A DNA stretch of 64,000 nucleotides from Prorocentrum cordatum (lineage: Eukaryota > Sar > Dinophyceae > Prorocentrales > Prorocentraceae): NCBI GenBank assembly GCA_963575745.1, contig CAUYUJ010007224.1:640001-704000 (forward strand), written 5' to 3'. The position numbers and the translations under genes were made by a program. Under the pieces are notes generated by a model, which worked only from the letters and a program-made list of their open reading frames with translations, was not told where the DNA came from and searched no databases. Positions 1 through 9,925 of this stretch are shown piece by piece (the stretch's first letter is position 1; each line of letters begins with the position of its first letter).

Positions 1-147
1 GCGGGCCCTGCCTGTGAGAGGCCCCGAAAGAATCGTGACGCTTCGGATGCCTGGCGTCTTGTGTTCCCCCGCCCTACTTCGAGGGTCATCGAATCGGCGT
101 TCAATTGTCATGTCGCGAAGAAAATGGTACGGTCGGGAATCTTTGGA

Positions 148-302
148 TAGCGTGGCGTTCCGCCGGCTCTGGCCCACCACGCTTCGGTGCGACGCGTTGT
201 TCGCTCCCTGGCCGCCCAGCGTCAATTTTCATAGCGTTCCCGATTTTCCCGCCCCACGGAGCGGAGCGACACGCAATCCGCTTGCAAGGCATTGCGTGTC
301 AC
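148..302 (+). repeat. Dispersed repeat family C, copy 1
   Basis: This stretch shares two blocks with 15,713-15,995 and 63,446-63,590, and one block with 31,081-31,140. The first block is GGCCCACCACGCTTC, which with an upstream AGCGTGG can form a hairpin. The second is a CGGAGCGGAGCGACACGC-like block about 100 bases later. No reading frame is conserved between copies, so it looks like a non-coding dispersed repeat of unknown origin. Confidence 0.6.
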
Positions 303-1600
303 GGGCCGCCGCAGCAACATGCTAAGCAAAATATGCCCGACCTTAGCAGCGTGGACCCCGAACACTAAGATCTTTCATCTTGAATGTGCAAGCTATGATG
401 TGCAAGTGCAACGGCGTCAGCTACAGTGTGTGGTGCAGCATACGCGAAGCAAGCTAAAGGCGGCAATGGGCGGCACAGTGGCGAAACCTCGCCATACCCA
501 CCGAGCCTACGATGCGGCAGCGAGGCTGCAACGGGCGGCAACGCGGCGAAACCTCGCTGGACCCGTCCACGCTCTGTGGACGCAGGTAAGAAGACTTACG
601 TGCAGGCACTGGTTGAAAAATGATTACTGACCCCCCGATCGCCGGTGATCACTGTTGCATCGTTGTCAGCGGTCGTCTTCCTGGTCGATCTGTGTTGTCG
701 GGCCCCCTGACTACAAGAGCAAAGGGTTCTGCCTGGGACCTCTCTTCGCAGCGCGATCGTGAGTCGCGCTCTCGCTCAAGATGCCCTCTCGACTTGCCAG
801 AGAATCGCCCTCATGCCTGAGATTCTCCCAAATCGTCCTGTCGTCCTCTCGTCCTGGCTAGAAAGGATGGTCCTCTCGCCTTTTGTTTTGGGGGGGGAAT
901 CGGGCTCTCGCCGCCGAGTCATCGTGGTTTCTGCTGCTATCTGCCAGACTCTGTTGGTCTCCGCTGGTCGGATCTCTGCTGTTCCATGCTAGCCAGTAAC
1001 CTCGGTAAGGCTTTCGTTTTGACCCCCCCCCCTTTTTCTCTCGGCAGTGACTGGGACTGGTCCTAAAACCACCTCTTGGCGGCGGAGATTATTGTCCCTT
1101 TATTGATGGGCGGGCTGGATAATGTTTGGGAGTTCTTTTTCCCAGGCAATGATACCCCCCTGAAGTACCCTATGCGACAGAGGAGTATTGAGCCATGTTT
1201 GTCAGAGGGGTGCAATACAGATCGGCACATTCTTCGCCGAAGGCGTTGCTAACAGTCTTTCAAAGGATGTAGCCTCTGAGGATGGAGTTTCTGACGGCCC
1301 TCGTGAGGCTTGAGCTTCCACAGTCCTTCTCAGGATGAGCTTCTCAGGATAAAGTTTATGGGAGACAAATTTTTGCTCCGATTTTCCGTGGGAGCGCTCC
1401 TGGGGCATAAGTACCAGTAGTCGTCGTAGTCGTAGTCGCAAGCGTAGTCGTAGCTGTCGGCGTCGTTGTTGCGTGGCGAGTGCCGCGGGAAAATGATTGG
1501 TTACCCCCTGTCGGTGTGACACCAGTCCGGGAATAAGGCGGCCGACCCATCAATTAGTTACCCCCTACTGGGGGTTCTGAAGACTCACCGCATTTGCTGG
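303..1600. other. No gene recognised
   Basis: The open frames here are short and overlap on both strands without a recognisable product. The block GCGAAACCTCGC occurs twice (about 483 and 545). A GTCGTA-type microsatellite lies near 1,415-1,465. Several homopolymer runs of G or C occur near 890 and 1,020. Confidence 0.5.
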
Positions 1601-1603
1601 TCG

Positions 1604-1880
1604 TTGCTGCTATGTGATGATTTATGCTGCTCGCTGCTGCTTTTTGCTTCTGCTCTGCAGCTCCCTCTGCGGGTCTCTGATGGGGTCTGCTGCTCGCTGC
1701 CGCCCCCCTGCCTGCCGCGGCTGCTCTCCGCCGCGTCCTGCGGGTCTCCGAGCCTCTGCTGCTCTCTGCGGGTCTCGGCTCTCGGCCGGTATCTGCTGTA
1801 CTCCGCTGGTCCCTGCTGCTCTCCGGTGATCTATCTCTGTATGTATACACCCACACACACATATATATATATATATCTAT
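1604..1880 (+). repeat. CTGCTGCTC-rich degenerate repeat ending in (CA)n(TA)n
   Basis: Phrases such as CTGCGGGTCTC and CTGCTGCTCTC recur irregularly from about 1,610 to 1,830. They are followed by a short CA run and a TA run at about 1,850-1,877. The 152-codon minus-strand frame across it is a by-product of the low complexity. Confidence 0.6.
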
Positions 1881-2046
1881 TGACACATTGATCATGTCCA
1901 AGTCTTCGAAAGTTCTTTGATTTGTTGGGGGCAAGATCCTTCCATCTCTAATTGTTCTGCCCTGGGTCTCCTCCTGGTCACCAGGGGGCCAGGAACAAGT
2001 AGAAACGAGCACAACTAGAAGTGAGCACGATTAGAAATGAACCACT

Positions 2047-2048
<2 letters not shown>

Positions 2049-2086
<38 letters not shown>
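2049..2086. repeat. (TA)n microsatellite
   Basis: An uninterrupted TA dinucleotide run follows TGTGTG. The same TGTGTATATATA junction appears at about 33,615 and 34,815. Confidence 0.85.
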
Positions 2087-2088
<2 letters not shown>

Positions 2089-2247
2089 TGTGTGTATTCG
2101 ACTCGCAGGACGCGTCCCCTTCATCAGGACCTCCGCGGGCAGGTGTCTCCCCTGCCGCTTCTGGTGAGCGAGGGCCCGCCGCCCGGCCCGTCCGCTGTAG
2201 GGTCCTCGTGGGCCCAGGCGACCCGATGGTCTTCACCCTGTCGGGTC

Positions 2248-2362
2248 CTCCTCCCCCTCCTCCTCTTCCTCCTCCTCCTCCTCATCCTCCTCCCCCTCCT
2301 CCCCCTCCTCCTCCTCCTCCCCCTCCTCCTCCTCCTCCTCATCCTCCTCCTCCTCCTTCCCC
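2248..2362 (+). repeat. (CCT)n pyrimidine tract
   Basis: CCT triplets with a few CCC and CAT interruptions. This is one of many CCT or AGG tracts in the window. Confidence 0.9.
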
Positions 2363-2850
2363 TGAGGAGCTGATTTGAGCAGATTTTCGCGGAGGCGGCG
2401 TGGTAGGTAAGCCATACACAGAAGAAATAGGGGGAGAGAGAGAGAGAGGGTCACTTCGTGATGATGCATCTACGCTCTTGATGTGGAGAGCCATGGAACA
2501 CCGATCGAGCCAGCTGTCCGAAAAAACACGCGCTACCGACAGCCAGGCAGAGGGGCCACGTTCATGGTCGAAGAGGGCGGGAACCGAGGGCTTCGGGCAT
2601 ACAGGTTCTGGGTCACCCACGGGGGCGCGAAGATCTTTACGGCGTCGCGCCGTGGCGGCCTGGGCCAGAGCGGCTGCCCTTCTCCAAGGGAAGGGGGCGC
2701 CGTGAGGGCGCGGGGCCGCGAAGGTGATCGCGCATCGCGGGGCGCGAGGGCGCGACGCTGAGCGGCCTGGATGTCCAACAGCGCGCAGGCAGGGGGGAGC
2801 GGTCTCTGCGAGAGTCTGCGGGGCCGGGCGCGTCTCCCAGCAGCTGCTCC
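2363..2850. other. No gene recognised; short relic of a composite-repeat end
   Basis: Position 2,566-2,606 contains GAAGAGGGCGGGAACCGAGG followed by GCTTCGGGCATAC. This resembles the terminal module of the composite element found at 19.1, 24.0, 27.96 and 28.9 kb. The rest shows no recognisable gene. Confidence 0.35.
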
Positions 2851-3105
2851 TCGTCGATGGGGCCCTCTGGGGCCCGAGCTGTCGCGGGGCAGCGAGCAGG
2901 GGGGGGGACTGGCCCCCGGGAGGGGGGGTGGGGGAGCAGCGACCTCCCATGCCCCATTCCTCGCCGGACTGGGCCGGCCTGGGTCGTCGAGGACCCTCTG
3001 GGGCCCGAGTGGTGGGGCAAGGAGAAGGGGGGACTGGCCCCAGGGCGACGGGAAGCACAGACCCTCCGTCCCCCACTCCTCGTCGATCTGGGCCTGGGCG
3101 CCCCC
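2851..3105 (+). repeat. Two-copy tandem repeat of about 130 bp
   Basis: The units begin at 2,851 and 2,984. Both carry TCGTCGA, CCTCTGGGGCCCGAG, GGGGGACTGGCCCC and a following CTCCC...CACTCCTCG block in the same order. Overlapping long frames on both strands here are driven by high GC. Confidence 0.65.
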
Positions 3106-3943
3106 GGCCCCGTCCAGGAGGGCGCGCTCTGTGCCGTGGGGGGGCCCCATTTTACCCCTCCGTCGGCGATGTCGCCGCGCCGTCTGTCCGGACTCGCGGC
3201 CTTTGCGTCTTGGGGAGGGCGCCGCAGCCACCAGGGCAAAATCCGCCTCGGGCGCGGCGGGTTTGCCGTGGGGTTTGCCGCGGTGCTGGCTTCGTCTGCT
3301 GGGGCGTGGGACGCAGGGTTTGCCGTGGGTTTGCCGTGGTGTCGGCGTCGTCCACCTGGGCGCGATCAGATCCCCCCCTGGCCCAGCCCCACCTTCTCGT
3401 CCCCCCTCACAAACAGCTGCCCGAACGCCGACGAGGGGGGCGATGTGGAGGAAAGGAAAACCTGACAACAACTATACGCACGAAGAGCATCAGCTTTCGA
3501 TGTTCGCGCGGATGTCTGCGGCCAGCGCCAGGGCGCGGCGTGCGCCGGGGGCAGCGCCCCAGGCGCTGGCCAGGGGCGTAGGGCGACCCGGCGTGGGCTC
3601 AAGAGATCCGCGCGGAGCTCTGGGAGACTGCGTCCATGTCTCGGCGGCGAGCCTGCAGGGTGGAAGTGAGAAAGGGGCGGGCCTTCTCGGGAGGCGCGGA
3701 AGTTCCCCAGCCTTCGGAGAAGCTTTTCTTGTAAGCTCTCCCCGGAGACACCAGAAGTTCTGCGTTCCAGCGCGGGCGCCTCACGGCAGCTCAGACCCTC
3801 AGAGGTCTGGGCCTGCCGTTGTGCTCCTGGGGCGCGCGCGGCGGAGCTCCGCGCGCGTGCGACTCGCGAGCGTGCTGCTCACGCGAGCGGCGAGCTCCGC
3901 CCGTTTTAGCTGGCCGCACCCGCCAGGCGCTGGGCGAGGCTGA
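3106..3943. other. GC-rich DNA without a recognised gene
   Basis: Long open frames exist on both strands (one plus-strand frame runs 2,771-3,943), but their composition is Arg/Ala/Pro/Gly and overlapping frames look alike. Repeated GGGTTTGCCGTGG phrases occur at 3,258-3,340. I cannot support a gene. Confidence 0.4.
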
Positions 3944-4110
3944 CCTTAGGTCGAGCATGTCCTCCTACAGGCGGATGTTGGAGGACAGATGAAACAAAGT
4001 CAAGCAAAAACTTTGAAATGATCACAAATAGTCAAACAGTCGTCTCCCCAGACCACTCTCTGACTATTTTGGCATATTCCCCCTGTAGCGGGACAGGCCC
4101 GACTTTAAGG
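3944..4110 (+). mobile_element. Small TIR element, family A copy 1 (MITE-like)
   Basis: About 167 bp with inverted ends. The left end reads CCTTAGGTCGAGCATGTCC and the right end, reverse-complemented, reads CCTTAAAGTCGGGCCTGTCC; both continue into CTACAGG. The interior contains CAAAATAGTCAG and GACGACT blocks (here on the minus strand) that recur in the copy at 52,653. It has no coding capacity. The size, inverted ends and repeated occurrence suit a non-autonomous DNA transposon; the superfamily is unknown. Confidence 0.7.
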
Positions 4111-4356
4111 CTGGTCGAAGGTCACGGCTGGAGACCTGGACCGCACCTCTCCGCGGCATCCCCCGCGCGGCGAGCAATCAGTGGCCGTCGCCCGCGGCCG
4201 AGGGCGTCGTGCGTCGCGCGGGCCCCGCCTTCCCCCGGCGGGTCTCCCCTCCGCGGGGGCTCTGAGGAGGCCCGTCGCTCCCTGAGCAGGCCTTTCCCCT
4301 CTCGCCTCCCCCCTCGCTCGCCGCCGGACGTGAGCGACGTAGAAGCGGGGCCGTCT

Positions 4357-4432
4357 TCACCGACATTCGCGCGTAAGCTGTCCGCGTGAGATCGCGCGCA
4401 AGCGCCACCGTTTCCCGCGTAGGCCACCGCCC
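4357..4432 (+). repeat. Dispersed repeat shared with 59,572-59,672
   Basis: Both copies contain a CCGACATT-GCGCG-AAGCTG core, a following TCGCGCG block and a terminal CCCGCGTA-GCCACCGC block, in the same orientation. The copies have diverged by substitutions and a short insertion. Confidence 0.55.
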
Positions 4433-4687
4433 GAGGTGGCCGTGCCATCTCGCGTAAGACCAGTTTTTTTGGTCGTCGCTCTTGTGGTGGTTCGTCACAA
4501 GGGGTGGCGGGCGTCGACATCTCCGGCGCCACGGAGAATCGTCGGGACCTCCGGTCTCGGGTTCTGGGCGCGGCCGTGGGTCGCTGCGCCGCCTGCCAGC
4601 TGTTCCAGCGCGGCGCCCAGGGTACAGGAAGAATTGCCAAAGGCCAGAAGGGTCCTGAGGGGGGTGGGGGAGGGAGGAAGGGGATGC

Positions 4688-4975
4688 CCAGGAGGAGGAG
4701 GAGGAGGAGGAGGAGGAGGAGGAGGAGGAGGCGGAGGAGGAGGAAAGCGAAGAGGAGGAGGAGGAGGAGGAGGAGGAGGAGGAGGAGGAGGAGGATGAGG
4801 AGGAGGAGGGGAGGAGGAGGAGGAGGAGAGAGGAGGAGGAGGAGGAGGAGGAGGAGGAGGAGGAAAGCGAGGAGGAGGAGGAGGAGGAGGAGGAGGAGGA
4901 GGAGGAGGAGGAGGACCAGGAGGAGGAGGAGGAGGAGGAGGAGGAGGAGGCGGAGGAGGAGGTGAAGGAGGAGGA
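4688..4975 (+). repeat. (AGG)n purine tract, nearly 290 bp
   Basis: Long AGG array with short interruptions (GCGAAG, GATGAGG, AGAGAGG). It gives poly-Arg, poly-Glu or poly-Gly in the three plus frames and poly-Leu or poly-Pro on the minus strand. None of these frames should be read as a protein without transcript support. The tract could form H-DNA. Confidence 0.95.
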
Positions 4976-5885
4976 GGGCGAGGAGGGGGGGGAGAGGGGT
5001 GAGGATCATCCTCTATTCGGGCGTCCGGGGGGTCTCCTCGTCGCCGCGCGCGGGATTCTCCCTGGGATTCTGGTCTGGGGGGTGGCTCTTTCTCCCGAGC
5101 CTGAGGTCGTTGTGGCTAAGAGGGAACCTGAGAGACAAGGATCCCGAGGCTCTTCGCAGCTCTCGGGCCCCCTCCAAGCCGTTGAGACTAGCCCAGAGGC
5201 AACGGCTCGGGATGAAACCGCCGCCCAGGGAAGCCTTGGGAGGTCCAGGACCCATTTGCCTCAGGACCCCCCCGGCTCATGGCCAGAGAGCAATGGTCTG
5301 GCTTGTATCCTGGAGGGTGTCCGAGCCATGAAAAAGCGCACCTCCCCTCTCTCTGCTTGATATCCGACGTCGTGGCTGTCTCGATCCCGGCATTTTGTTC
5401 GCAATGTGTGGCCTTCGGGGGCAATTTCCAGGCCCTGGACACCACACAATAATGACCACAGCGAAACGAAAGTTCCAGGGACGGGGACACGCGCTCTGGG
5501 GCCCACGGGCTCACAACAAGCACAACAAAACACAGGCTCGACGTCGGAGGTATGTGCCATCTCATTGCCTGGCATTTCCGTCGTTATTTCCTTCCATTTC
5601 TCTCCCTCCTTTCGCACTTCTTGTCGTTCCTCGTCTCCCCTTCTCTCCCCGCGGAGGCATGTACGTGCATGCTTTTTATCTATATGCGATATGTATGTCT
5701 CTCTTTCTCTCCGTGTATATCGAAGACGCCTACGGCGAGTCACCGCCGCCCCCAGCCTTCCAGGAAAGTACATGGGGCCACGCGTTGAGCGAAAGCTTGA
5801 CCAAGCTGTTGGACTATTCGTTTCCCCCGCCGTTTTGGACCCCCTTTGGGGAACACTTGGGGAAGGGATCGAGGGGAAGAGGTCA
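4976..5885. other. Unassigned DNA; possible but unproven coding segment
   Basis: The plus strand holds open frames of 132 and 110 codons (4,962-5,360 and 4,999-5,331) and another covering 5,395-5,958 with a mixed-composition stretch just before the next AGG tract. Two overlapping frames look equally natural near 5,720-5,880, so neither can be chosen. No family was recognised. Confidence 0.25.
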
Positions 5886-5949
5886 GGGAGGAGGAGAACC
5901 AGGAGGAGGAGGAGGAGGAGGAGGAGGAGGAGGAGGAGGAGGAGGAGGC
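5886..5949 (+). repeat. (GGA)n tract
   Basis: Short uninterrupted GGA array that extends the purine-tract theme of the window. Confidence 0.9.
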
Positions 5950-5984
5950 GACGAGTAGGAGGGAAAGAGGGGCAACCGTTGGTT

Positions 5985-6136
5985 TCGCCGACGGCTGGTT
6001 TCGCCCGGCTGGTTTTGCCGCCGGGCGAAACCAGCTGCCATCGGCGAAACCAGCATCCGTCGGCGAAATCAGCTGCCGTCGGCCAAACCAGCTGCCGTCG
6101 GCGAAACCAGCTGCCGTCGGCGAAACTGCCCGATCC
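5985..6136 (+). repeat. GGCGAAACCAGC minisatellite, block 1
   Basis: A unit of about 18-19 bp (GGCGAAACCAGCTGCCGTC) repeats six or more times. The first two units are inverted (GCTGGTTTCGCC), so the array opens with a small palindrome near 6,000-6,045. The same unit resumes at 6,436. Confidence 0.85.
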
Positions 6137-6345
6137 GATCCGCCCGCTAGGGTCCGCCCGCCCGACCCGACCCGTCCGTTAGGGTTCGCGCGTGCTCGGT
6201 CGAGCGTGCCCCACATTTTAATGTCCCGCCCGACCCGACCCGACCCGCCCGTTAGGGTCCGCCCGCCCGACCCGACCCGACCCGCCCGCTCGGGTCCGCC
6301 CGCCCGACCCGACCCGCCCGCTCGGGTCCGACGCCCGACGCCTGA

Positions 6346-6388
<43 letters not shown>

Positions 6389-6435
6389 GGCGGCGGCGGC
6401 GCCGCCGACGCTGACGCCGACGACGCCGACGACGG
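6137..6435 (+). repeat. CCGACCCG-type tandem repeat plus (GAC)n
   Basis: CCGCCCG, TTAGGGTCCG and CCGACCCGACCC phrases repeat from 6,137 to 6,344. A GAC run follows (6,345-6,380), then GGC-rich DNA. TTAGGG occurs here only as isolated pieces, not as a telomere array. Confidence 0.8.
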
Positions 6436-6598
6436 CGTCGGCAAAACCAGCGCCGATGAAACCAGCCGCCGGCGAAACCAGCGGCCGGCGAAACCAGCGG
6501 GGTGAAACCAGCGCCGGCGAAACCAGCGCCGGCGAAACCAGCCGTCGGCGAAACCAGCGGGGCGAAACCATCGCCGTCAAAACCAGCCCCGGCGAAAC
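6436..6598 (+). repeat. GGCGAAACCAGC minisatellite, block 2
   Basis: Nine or so degenerate copies of GGCGAAACCAGC with variable 5-8 bp spacers. This continues the array interrupted by the GACCC and GAC repeats. Confidence 0.85.
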
Positions 6599-6609
6599 GA
6601 GCTCGTGCT

Positions 6610-6960
6610 GGAAGAAGAGGCCTCTCGGGGGCTTCTCGGAGCCTTGTTGGGGTTTTCTGGGGGCTTCCTCGGTGCCTCTGGGTGGTCTCTGGGGAGCGAC
6701 TTTGGAGCCTCTTCGGGGCATCGAATAATGGCATCAAAAAGGGCCTCTTGGCTTTCGGGGGCCGTTTTGAGGTGCTTTCTGTGCTGTCATTGGGTCCTCT
6801 TTGGGCGCTTGCGGGCAGTTTTGGATATTTCTGTGGCATTCTTGGGGGCCTCTTAGGGCGCTTCAGGGTAGTCTTGGGGGCCTCTCGGGCCGTCTTGGGA
6901 CCCTGCTGGCCCTTCTTGGGGTTCTCTTAGGGGGCTTTGGGGCAGTCTCACTGCTATCTC
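6610..6960 (+). repeat. Degenerate GGCCTCTTGG/GGCCGTCTTGG array
   Basis: Phrases such as GGGGGCTTCTCGG, GGGCCTCTTGG and GGGCCGTTTTG recur every 12-30 bp. The same phrase family fills 32.7-33.4 and 33.7-34.3 kb (minus orientation) and 56.15-57.36 kb (plus). Confidence 0.6.
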
Positions 6961-7169
6961 GAGTGCCTCTGAGGCCGTGATTGCGTTCCGCGTCAGTTGA
7001 AGCGATCATGTCAGGCCACAGTGATCGGCACAAGATGTTCAGCGGGCCGTTCCGCGTTCCGCAGTTGTCACTCGGCCGAGTACGGTCTCAGGTGACGATT
7101 TTATTGAGATGCGTTTGTGGGGCTATTCTGGGACACTTTTTGAATGCATGTGTTTATTTATTCTCCAAA

Positions 7170-7558
7170 ATCGGCCTGTGGGGGGACATGTCTGACCTAA
7201 GGTTAGGTCGGGCCTGTCCCTCCTACAGGCCGATTTCGGACGAAAGTTTCTAAACATTTTTTATTGACAAATTAAAATAATCACAATAATAATAAAAATA
7301 CGAATTATACTAATACTCATATTAATAGTAATAATAAGTATACGAATACGAATGCGAATACGAATACGAATAATAATACTAATAATTATAATAATAATAA
7401 TGATGATAATAATACTACTAATAATAATAATAACAACAATAATAATGATAATAATAACAACAACTCGCGAACAGATCTTAAACGAATCGTCCCATATTCT
7501 GTTTTGATTATTTGGGCATATTCCTCCTGTACAGGGGCAAGCCCGACTTAAACCTAAG
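7170..7558 (+). mobile_element. TIR element family A copy 2, with head-to-head palindrome and AT-rich interior
   Basis: Positions 7,170-7,234 form an inverted repeat: 31-32 base arms carrying the family A end (TTAGGTCGGGCCTGTCCC) around a GG centre. This suggests two family members joined head to head, the left one incomplete. The right end at about 7,541-7,558 (GCCCGACTTAAACCTAAGG) closes the second member. Its interior has been expanded by AATA/AAT microsatellite (7,262-7,470), making it longer than its relatives. Confidence 0.6.
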
Positions 7559-7663
7559 GCTGGGCCTCCCAACCTGGCGGCTCCAGGAGCCCCGAGAGCG
7601 GCGGGCCGCGGCCGGGCGCCGCCTCCCGAGGCGAACCCCGGTGCGAAGAGAGGGGCCACGAGG

Positions 7664-8000
7664 GAGGCCGAGGCGGCGAGGCACGCGCGCGGCCGCGCGC
7701 AGGAGGGGCGCTGCCTTCGGCGTCGAGAGCCCCCGGACGAGTGCAGAGCCCCCTCCAAAGGATACGCTGCGTGTCCTCATGGGCGTGGGGAGGGTGCCCC
7801 CCCCCCCCGACGGGGGTCGACCTCGCCTCGTCGTCGCGCCACGACGGGGGTCGGAGCGCCTTCGGCGCGCGGTGGCTGAGGACCACGGCGGAGGCCGAGG
7901 CGGCGAGGCACGCGCGCGACTGCGCAGGAGATGCGCTGCCTACGGCTTCAGAGCCCCTGGGCGGATGCAGAGAGCCCCCTCCAAAGGATGCTCTGGGTTT
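7664..8000 (+). repeat. Direct repeats (two ~115-bp units)
   Basis: Units near 7,664-7,780 and 7,889-8,000 share GAGGCCGAGGCGGCGAGGCA, CGCTGCCT-CGGC and CCCCCTCCAAAGGAT. A second direct repeat starting GACGGGGGTCGACCTCGCC (7,811-7,880) recurs at 8,199-8,275. Long frames across it change reading between copies. Confidence 0.65.
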
Positions 8001-8008
8001 CTGAATTC

Positions 8009-8185
8009 ACCACCCACCAAAACACCCCAGCCCAACCCGAAGGCCTCAATGTGCCCTCCATTGCCAGTGGGGGGGGGGGGGGCCGGGGAACATTGTAAAC
8101 ACACACGGAACCCGTACCCCCCCCCGACCCGAAATTCTGGTCAAATTCGGGTTTTCGGGTTGGGTTGGGGTTGTTTGGTAGGTAG
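8009..8185 (+). mobile_element. Small TIR element, family E copy 1
   Basis: About 177 bp. The left end carries CACCCCAGCCCAACCCGAAG and the right end its approximate inverse (TTTTCGGGTTGGGTTGGGG). It matches 37,931-38,114 along its length, including a central G run, GGAACCCGT and a C run. It is non-coding. With two copies and matching inverted ends, a MITE-like nature is likely but not proven. Confidence 0.55.
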
Positions 8186-8427
8186 TCCTTAATGAGATTG
8201 CGACGGGGGTCAACCTCGCCTCGTCGTCGCGCCGCGACGGGGGTCGGAGCGCCTTCGGCGCGCGGTGGCTGCCCGCGACGGGGGTCGAGATGGGGCTGTC
8301 GGCGGGGGTGACGCCCCCCCGACGCTTATTCAGAATCTCGGAGTGCCCTCCCCCTTCCTCCCTGGAAATCCACCTTCCACACCTTCTGGCTTCTCGAGGG
8401 ACTGCAACACTGCATAAACGTCAAATT

Positions 8428-8531
8428 CTGAGAGCTCCGCGCGGATTTCTTGGATCGGCGCTGGACCTCCCCCCCTGGCGCGCGGAGCGCGCCAGGGGGG
8501 CCCCAGTGCCGATCAGAGAAATCTGTGCGGA
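8428..8531. other. Long imperfect hairpin
   Basis: Nested inverted repeats: GATCGGCGCTGG pairs with CCAGTGCCGATC, and inside it CCCCCCTGGCGCGC pairs with GCGCGCCAGGGGGG around a GGA-containing turn. GATTTCT and AGAAATC extend the stem outward. The stem is very GC-rich; no function is known. Confidence 0.7.
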
Positions 8532-8649
8532 CCTCCGAAAGGTCATGTTTATGTCATTGCTTGGAGCCTGTTTCTTTTTTACATTCGGGCGAGTTTATTT
8601 GCATGGCGTTCGCCCCCCCCCCCCCCCCCCCTCGTCCCTCTTCAAACGA

Positions 8650-8777
8650 ATACTAGCGTGCAAGTGCCTTTCGACTTGCGTGACTTCCGCACGTGCAAGT
8701 CGTTTGCGGCTTGCTTCAGGGTCAGCCCCCCCCGCCTATGCAAGCAAACTTGCCGGAGTCAAACAAGAAAGCAGGCG
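8650..8777 (+). repeat. Dispersed repeat family D, copy 1
   Basis: Matches the reverse complement of 59,688-59,820. Shared blocks include ACTAGCGTGCAAGTGCCTTT, TTCCGCACGTGCAAGTCG, GCGGCTTGCT and AAACTTGCC-GAGTCAAACA. A C run interrupts both copies at the same place. No conserved frame was seen. Confidence 0.65.
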
Positions 8778-9116
8778 ATGGCCCCCCCCAACGCGGAGCC
8801 CTCCAGAGGATGCCCTCCCTCTTCCTCGAGGTGTGCGGGGCCTCTCTTTTTTGCACTGCCGGCGCATCCCCGCAGGACCTGCGGGCACCCTACGGCTGGC
8901 CGGCACCCAACCCGCACCTGGGGCACATGCCCTGCGGGGCCATGGCGCCGCTGGGGCGGGCGGGCGAGCGGACCCACAGCTGGAATGCAGACCATGGCAC
9001 ACCATAGTGTAACTCAGTGGTGGTCTTTTACTGCCTTTGGCCTTTCGGGTGGCACTCCCGCGGCGTCCGCGACGCCTGGATGGCGCCCCCGTGGTGCCCA
9101 GATAGCGTCCCGGTAG

Positions 9117-9182
9117 TGTCGGATAGCGTCGGATAGCGTCCGGATAGCGTCCGATAGCGTCGAACGCTATCGGACGCTATCC
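9117..9182. repeat. GTCGGATAGC tandem repeat ending in a perfect 19-bp palindrome
   Basis: About three copies of a 10-11 bp unit (TCGGATAGCG) lead into two 19-base arms, 9,142-9,160 and 9,164-9,182. The arms are exact reverse complements separated by CGA. The palindrome is made of the same unit, so a copy was evidently inverted. Confidence 0.9.
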
Positions 9183-9287
9183 AGGAGCGCGCGCGTCACG
9201 GAGGCGTCCCATGAGTTGCATTCTAACCAGATCTCCGGCGATCTTATCTTGTCTGTCGGGGCGGGCCCCTGAAGGTTGTTGTCGAGC

Positions 9288-9395
9288 CCCCGGGCCGTCA
9301 AGAAAGGATCCGTGACGAAAAACTGCCTTTGGGGAAGGGGTCGGGAGCTCTGGGGCCGCGGATTGAAACAGTTATATCGTCGGATGCCTGGGGAG
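9288..9395 (+). repeat. Dispersed repeat shared with 62,050-62,110
   Basis: Both loci read GGAAGGGGTCG-GAGCTCT, then GGGGCCGCGGATTGAAACA, then within about ten bases GTCGGA. Weaker relatives (GGGGTC...GGA..CC...GTCGGATGCCTGG) occur near 58,660-58,740 and 63,300. Confidence 0.5.
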
Positions 9396-9423
9396 GAGTC
9401 AGGGGCAACCATGCAGTTGTGCA

Positions 9424-9716
9424 TGTGTTCATTTGTGCATTTGTGCATTTTCGTGTGCGTGTGCTTGTGCATGTGTGTGTGTCTGTGTGTGTGTCTGTGT
9501 GTGTGTCTTTGTGTGTGTGTGTGCGTGTGTGTGTGTGTTTGTGTGCGTGCATGCGTGCGTGCTTGCGTGCGTGCGTGCTTGCGTGCGTGCGTGCGTGCGT
9601 GCGTGTGAGCGTGTGCGTGTGCGTGTGCGTGTGCGTGTGCGTGTGCGTGTGCGTGTGCGTGTGCGTGTGCGTGTGCGTGTGCGTGTGCGTGTGCGTGTGC
9701 GTGTGCGTGTGCGTGT

Positions 9717-9749
<33 letters not shown>

Positions 9750-9800
9750 CGTGTGCGTGTGCGTGTGCGTGTGCGTGTGCGTGTGCGTGTGCGTGTGCGT

Positions 9801-9836
<36 letters not shown>

Positions 9837-9925
9837 CTGTGTGTCTGTGTATCTGTGTGTGAATGCGTGCGTTCGTGCGCGTGTGTGTATGTATGTGTAT
9901 GTGTGTGTGTGTGTCTGTGTGTGAT
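9424..9925 (+). repeat. Alternating GT/GC tract, ~500 bp
   Basis: Sub-blocks are (GTGTGTCT)n, (GCGTGCGT)n, a long (GTGCGT)n from about 9,605 to 9,815, then (GT)n. Strict purine-pyrimidine alternation over long stretches favours Z-DNA. Cys-Val, Arg-Val and His-Thr frames of up to 359 codons are artefacts of the repeat. Confidence 0.95.

Noticed and set aside
3595-3603. Second spliced-leader relic at GGCTCAAG
   Set aside because: Only eight bases match; the upstream part shows no CCGTAGCCATTT.
4504-5009. Arg-, Glu- and Leu-rich ORFs over the AGG tract
   Set aside because: Composition is entirely explained by the trinucleotide repeat.
6137-6345. Telomere-like TTAGGG
   Set aside because: Isolated words within a CCGACCCG repeat, never in tandem.
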